From Actinomycetota bacterium (GTDB taxonomy: Bacteria; Actinomycetota; Actinomycetes; Propionibacteriales; Nocardioidaceae), in assembly GCA_009702305.1 (NCBI GenBank), contig WLIH01000074.1:1-8596 (forward strand): a stretch of 8,596 nucleotides of DNA. Reading direction: 5' to 3'. The notes under the pieces are model-generated. The model saw only the letters and a list, made by a program, of their open reading frames with translations. It was not told the origin of the DNA and did no database searches. Of the stretch, positions 5,832 to 8,596 are shown in pieces. The position numbers and the translations under genes are program-made. Position 1 is the stretch's first letter. Each line of letters begins with the position of its first letter.

Positions 5832-8183
5832 TCACCGATTCACCCAGCGCGGGGCGCGCTTGGCGACGAAGGCACTCACGCCCTCGAGCGCGTCGGCGCT
5901 AAAGAGCAGGTCGTCGAGCGTCGAGGACGGCGCGGAGAGCGCATCGACGACGTCGGCGTGCCCGGCCGCCTCCTCGATCAGTCGCAGGGAGATCCGCACC
6001 GAGGTGGGCGAGACCGCCACGATCTCGGCCGCCAGCTCGCGGGCGACGTCGAGCGCCGTGCCGGCGGGGGCGACCCGGGTCACGAGTCCGCGCCGCTCGG
6101 CCTCGGCCGCATCCATCGCCCGGCCCGTGAGGATCAGCTCGTGCGCCACCGCCGGCGGCAGCACCCGCGGCAGGCGCACCACGCCACCGAAGGCGGCGAC
6201 GAGGCCGACCTTGACCTCGCTCAGCGCGAATCTCGCCTGCTCGTCGGCGACCACGAGGTGGCAGGCGAGCACGAGCTCGAAGCCGCCGCCGTACGCCGCG
6301 CCGTTGACCGCAGCGATCACCGGCTTCGTGAGACCGCGGCGGTTGGTCAGCCCGCCGAACCCGCTGGTCGGGAACCACACCTGCTGACCGCTCGCGGTGT
6401 AGGCGAGATCGTTGCCTGCGCAGAACGACGCGTCACCGGCTCCGGTCAGGATGGCCACCCAGAGGTCGGCATCGGCGGCGTAGGCGTCGAAGACGTCGGC
6501 CAGCTCCTGGTTGGCGTCCGGATGCAGCGCGTTGCGCGCATCGGGTCGGTCGATCGTGATCTCGAGGACGTGCCCGTCGCGCACCACCTGGAGGTGCTCG
6601 TAGCTGTCACGGAAGCCCACCGGCGGGGTCGGCGCCAGCTCCTCGAGCCGCTCCAGGCTCACCGAGACCCGGTTGCCCCGACCCTCGGAGCGCACATAGA
6701 CCCGGGCGCCCGGAGCCTCGTCGGAGGCCAGCAGGTCGACCGTCGTGTCGTCGCCGGGCAGCGTGGTGGCGAGGAAGCGGCGGCCGTCGGCCTCGAGCCG
6801 GCCGACCACGACGCCGGTGCGCTCGCCGCTGCGCCGGTGCTTGACCGTCCACGACTCGACGATCCCCCAGCCGTCGGCGACCTCGGCCACCACGGCACGC
6901 GGGAGCGCGTCGATGCGGGCCTGGAGGCGCGCGCTGGTGTCGGCTTCCCAGGCGGCGTACGCAGTGGAGTAGACGCCGACGGAGTACTTGCTCATCGTGC
7001 CGCCGTTGGCACCCACGAAGCCGAAGCTGCCGGGGGTGGCGCGGGCCCGCGCGACGGTCTCGACGATCGCGTGCATCGAGTAGTTGTTGCCCGGCCCACC
7101 GAAGAAGGGCAGACCGCCGGTGACGGTGAGTCCGCGAGGGTCGTCGGTCGCGAGGCCCAGGCCGTCGCAGACCATGCTGACCGGCGAGGAGAAGCAGGAG
7201 TACAGGTCGAAGGTCGCCACGTCGTCGAGGCCGACGCCCGCCATCGTCAGCGCGGCCTTCGACGCCAGCACCGAGCCCGGCGCCTCCCCCAGGCTGGCGC
7301 GCTCGACGAGGGCCTGCTCACGGATGTCGGCGTGACCACGCAGGTAGACCCACCGGTCCTGGGCGATGCCGAGCTCGCGGGCGACGGCGACCGAGGTGAG
7401 CAGTACGGCCGCGCCCTGGTTGACCTTCTCCCGGGCGATGACATAGCGCGGGTAGGGCTCGGCGATCATCCGGTTCTGCTCGGTGACCGTCATCAGCTCT
7501 TCGGCGGTCCGCGCCACGGGGGCCGACGAGTGCGGGTTCGTCGCGGCCACCTCGGAGAACGGCGCGAACAGCCGGCCGATCGCCGCGGAGTACTCCGCAC
7601 CCGAGTCGCCGCGCGCGGCCCTGCGAGCGTTGTCGAAGATCGCGTACTGGCTCACGGCGTCGTCCAGACCATGGTTGGCCTGGTAGCGGCTGACCAGTCC
7701 TTCGAGACCGAAGCCGCGGTCGTCGAGCTGGCCGCCGACCCGCTCGGTCCAGTCCGGACGATCGTCGCGGAAGGCGTAGTGGGCCATCGTCGACATCGCC
7801 TCGGCGCCGACCACCAGCGCGACCTCGCTCGCGCCCGCGGCGATCCGTCCGGCCAGCTCGGTGACCAGGTGCTGCGGCGACTGGCCGCCGGACGTCTCGA
7901 GGATCGCGAGTGCCGGGTCGGCACCGATCCGGGCGGCCACCGACCGGGGGAAGTTGTCGCTGCTGCCCAGCGGCGACATCGCGCCCGGGAACGACGCGTC
8001 GAACTGCCGCACCCCCGCCACCGTGTCGATGCGCGACGCCAGGTCCGCACCGCCGGCGTCGGCGATGGCGGCCCGGGCCGCGCGTGCGGCCAACTCGACC
8101 GGCGACAGCGCGGCGTAGTCGGCGTCGTCAAGGCGCTCGGAGGTCTGGGCGACCCCGACCAGCACCGGTGTCGTCTCGAGCAC
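5832..8183 (-). CDS. Fusion protein: thiolase-like protein (TLP1-type) plus enoyl-CoA hydratase
   Basis: One open frame of 783 codons. Residues 1 to about 415 are a thiolase fold (VLVGVAQTSER at the start); about 416-507 match the extra C-terminal domain of the actinobacterial thiolase-like protein type 1 group; 508-525 form a short linker with LAPTPP; 526-783 are a full crotonase. The thiolase half lacks the classical cysteines: the Cys89 site reads ETSGGQSPQ (96-104) and the CxG site reads GANGGTMSKYS (391-401). GGPGNNY (362-368) replaces the GHP motif and DLYSCF (326-331) fills the NEAF region. The crotonase half keeps the oxyanion strand FCAGNDL (587-593), Glu636 in GGFEL and Glu656 in LSEVK, 20 apart, so hydratase activity is expected. 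Start GTG 8183 has GAGGA 7 nt upstream (8195-8191). Hydration followed by retro-aldol cleavage is my inference. TetR follows after 4 nt. Confidence 0.85.
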   Translation of the reverse strand: MLETTPVLVGVAQTSERLDDADYAALSPVELAARAARAAIADAGGADLASRIDTVAGVRQFDASFPGAMSPLGSSDNFPRSVAARIGADPALAILETSGGQSPQHLVTELAGRIAAGASEVALVVGAEAMSTMAHYAFRDDRPDWTERVGGQLDDRGFGLEGLVSRYQANHGLDDAVSQYAIFDNARRAARGDSGAEYSAAIGRLFAPFSEVAATNPHSSAPVARTAEELMTVTEQNRMIAEPYPRYVIAREKVNQGAAVLLTSVAVARELGIAQDRWVYLRGHADIREQALVERASLGEAPGSVLASKAALTMAGVGLDDVATFDLYSCFSSPVSMVCDGLGLATDDPRGLTVTGGLPFFGGPGNNYSMHAIVETVARARATPGSFGFVGANGGTMSKYSVGVYSTAYAAWEADTSARLQARIDALPRAVVAEVADGWGIVESWTVKHRRSGERTGVVVGRLEADGRRFLATTLPGDDTTVDLLASDEAPGARVYVRSEGRGNRVSVSLERLEELAPTPPVGFRDSYEHLQVVRDGHVLEITIDRPDARNALHPDANQELADVFDAYAADADLWVAILTGAGDASFCAGNDLAYTASGQQVWFPTSGFGGLTNRRGLTKPVIAAVNGAAYGGGFELVLACHLVVADEQARFALSEVKVGLVAAFGGVVRLPRVLPPAVAHELILTGRAMDAAEAERRGLVTRVAPAGTALDVARELAAEIVAVSPTSVRISLRLIEEAAGHADVVDALSAPSSTLDDLLFSADALEGVSAFVAKRAPRWVNR
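6609..6662 (-). other. Interdomain linker joining the thiolase-like and crotonase halves
   Basis: This stretch encodes residues 508-525 of the fusion (SLERLEELAPTPPVGFRD). The frame is open throughout. An in-frame GTG at 6620 could in principle start a separate crotonase, but the nearest GAGGAG (6644-6639) is 18 nt away, too far for a good start. A TGA in the +1 frame at 6661-6659 shows where a single-base indel would end the thiolase-like part. Confidence 0.6.
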
Positions 8184-8311
8184 AGCACCATCCTCACGCT
8201 CCGGGCGGGCGGTCCCGCGCGACGGAGCACGACAATGACATACGGCGCCGCGACGCGAGGACGTGGACCGACACTTTCGCCGATCGCGGCCACAGCGCGG
8301 CGCGGACCCCG
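8184..8311. promoter_or_regulatory. Divergent intergenic region between the fusion gene and the acidic-protein gene
   Basis: Together with 8312-8325 this is the longest non-coding stretch of the window. It holds the GAGGA ribosome binding site of the fusion gene (8195-8191). A weak minus-strand -10 candidate, TATGTC (8242-8237), has no good -35. I see no copy of the palindrome found at 5170-5185, so TetR control of the fusion promoter is not supported here. Confidence 0.4.
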
Positions 8312-8317
8312 TAGTTT
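8312..8317 (+). promoter_or_regulatory. Candidate -10 element of a leaderless promoter for the acidic-protein gene
   Basis: TAGTTT fits TANNNT and lies 8 nt before the ATG at 8326, with no Shine-Dalgarno sequence between. The spacing nearly matches the arrangement at 551-564, which strengthens both calls. No clear -35 is present. Confidence 0.45.
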
Positions 8318-8325
8318 GTGGCCCC

Positions 8326-8596
8326 ATGGGAGACGTGCCGCAGGACGATCCGTCCGCGTCGGGGGGCGACCTGTTCGACCGGTGGCTGGCCCACCGCGAG
8401 CAGAGCACCGACGACGAGACCGAGCGACCCCGCACGTTCGGCATCGCGCGGCTCTCGGGTGATCGCGGCGAGGACGGCGATGACCACGAGGACTCCGAGG
8501 AGCCTCCCGGCGCGCCACTCTTCGCGGAGGAGCAGGCCCGGATCGACGAGCCTGGTGTCGCCGAGCGTGCGGTCGAGGAGCGCCCGGCGGTCGGTC
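8326..8596 (+). CDS. Acidic, probably disordered hypothetical protein, 3' end outside window
   Basis: The frame is open from ATG 8326 to the right edge, giving 90 residues with no stop. Composition is unusual: about a third are Asp or Glu, with many Pro, Gly, Ser and Arg and few hydrophobic residues, and there is a near-solid acidic run around residues 47-60 (GEDGDDHEDSEE). Only two short segments look capable of folding or binding: DLFDRWLAHREQ (15-26) and RTFGIARL (36-43). There is no signal peptide. The start is supported by the leaderless -10 at 8312 and by GC-rich third codon positions. It may be a disordered N-terminal extension of a larger protein whose domains lie beyond the window. 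I do not recognise the family. Confidence 0.7.
   Translation, partial: MGDVPQDDPSASGGDLFDRWLAHREQSTDDETERPRTFGIARLSGDRGEDGDDHEDSEEPPGAPLFAEEQARIDEPGVAERAVEERPAVG

Noticed and set aside
5832..6620. Crotonase as a separate gene starting at GTG 6620
   Set aside because: The frame is continuous with the thiolase-like part, no stop intervenes, and the nearest GAGGAG is 18 nt from that GTG. Kept only as the test case for the fusion.
8237..8290. Second TetR operator upstream of the fusion gene (CGATCG around 8281-8286 and GGCGCC around 8244-8249)
   Set aside because: Only short 6-bp palindromes expected by chance in GC-rich DNA. None matches the 16-bp palindrome at 5170-5185.
8184..8444. N-terminal extension of the fusion gene to an upstream in-frame start at 8444
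   Set aside because: The extra 87 residues are Arg/Ser/Cys-rich, match nothing in thiolases and run antisense to the divergent acidic gene. GTG 8183 has a well-spaced ribosome binding site and begins directly with the thiolase strand.
5775..8462. An 895-codon open frame on the plus strand opposite the fusion gene
   Set aside because: It is a by-product of GC-rich third positions of the minus-strand gene. Its translation is Arg/Gly/Val/His-rich with no family motif, while the minus strand shows clear thiolase-like and crotonase motifs.

Overview
The window looks like chromosomal DNA from a very GC-rich actinobacterium. The evidence is strongly G/C-biased third codon positions, frequent GTG starts, 1-4 nt gene overlaps and two promoters that look leaderless. 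Something in or near Nocardioidaceae is a guess from gene style, not a demonstrated placement. The theme is CoA-thioester catabolism: three crotonase domains, one acyl-CoA dehydrogenase, one thiolase-like domain, one kinase-fold protein of the ACAD10/11 type, an Old Yellow Enzyme and a TetR regulator. There is no RNA gene, insertion sequence, CRISPR array or phage gene, and no gene-free stretch over 300 bases (the largest is 8184-8325).

Layout. 1-525 (minus) is the N-terminal part of an enoyl-CoA hydratase/isomerase that runs off the left edge. It diverges, across 38 bp, from an OYE-family flavin oxidoreductase (564-1640, plus). That gene converges with a minus-strand cluster, and a hairpin at 1634-1664 contains both stop codons. 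In transcription order the minus cluster reads: acyl-CoA dehydrogenase (5140-3965), APH-fold kinase (3968-2940, GTGA overlap), enoyl-CoA hydratase (2892-2122) and GXWXG/DUF4334 protein (2122-1658, TGATG overlap). A promoter with a perfect 16-bp palindrome at its predicted start site precedes the cluster, immediately after a TetR gene (5827-5222). Upstream of the TetR, only 4 nt away, is a 783-residue gene (8183-5832) that fuses a thiolase-like protein to a complete crotonase. A divergent acidic, probably disordered protein of unknown function starts at 8326 and runs off the right edge.

How the genes may work together. The TetR protein probably binds the palindrome and controls the dehydrogenase-kinase-hydratase-DUF4334 operon. 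The separate but overlapping dehydrogenase and kinase genes correspond to the two halves of the animal ACAD10/ACAD11 fusions and to the kinase/dehydrogenase pair of bacterial levulinate (4-hydroxyvalerate) catabolism. This suggests a 4-hydroxyacyl-CoA or related branched/oxygenated acyl-CoA substrate. The fusion protein has a crotonase with both hydratase glutamates joined to a thiolase fold that has lost the classical cysteines. That fits hydration followed by a non-thiolytic C-C cleavage better than ordinary beta-oxidation. The substrate cannot be read from the sequence.
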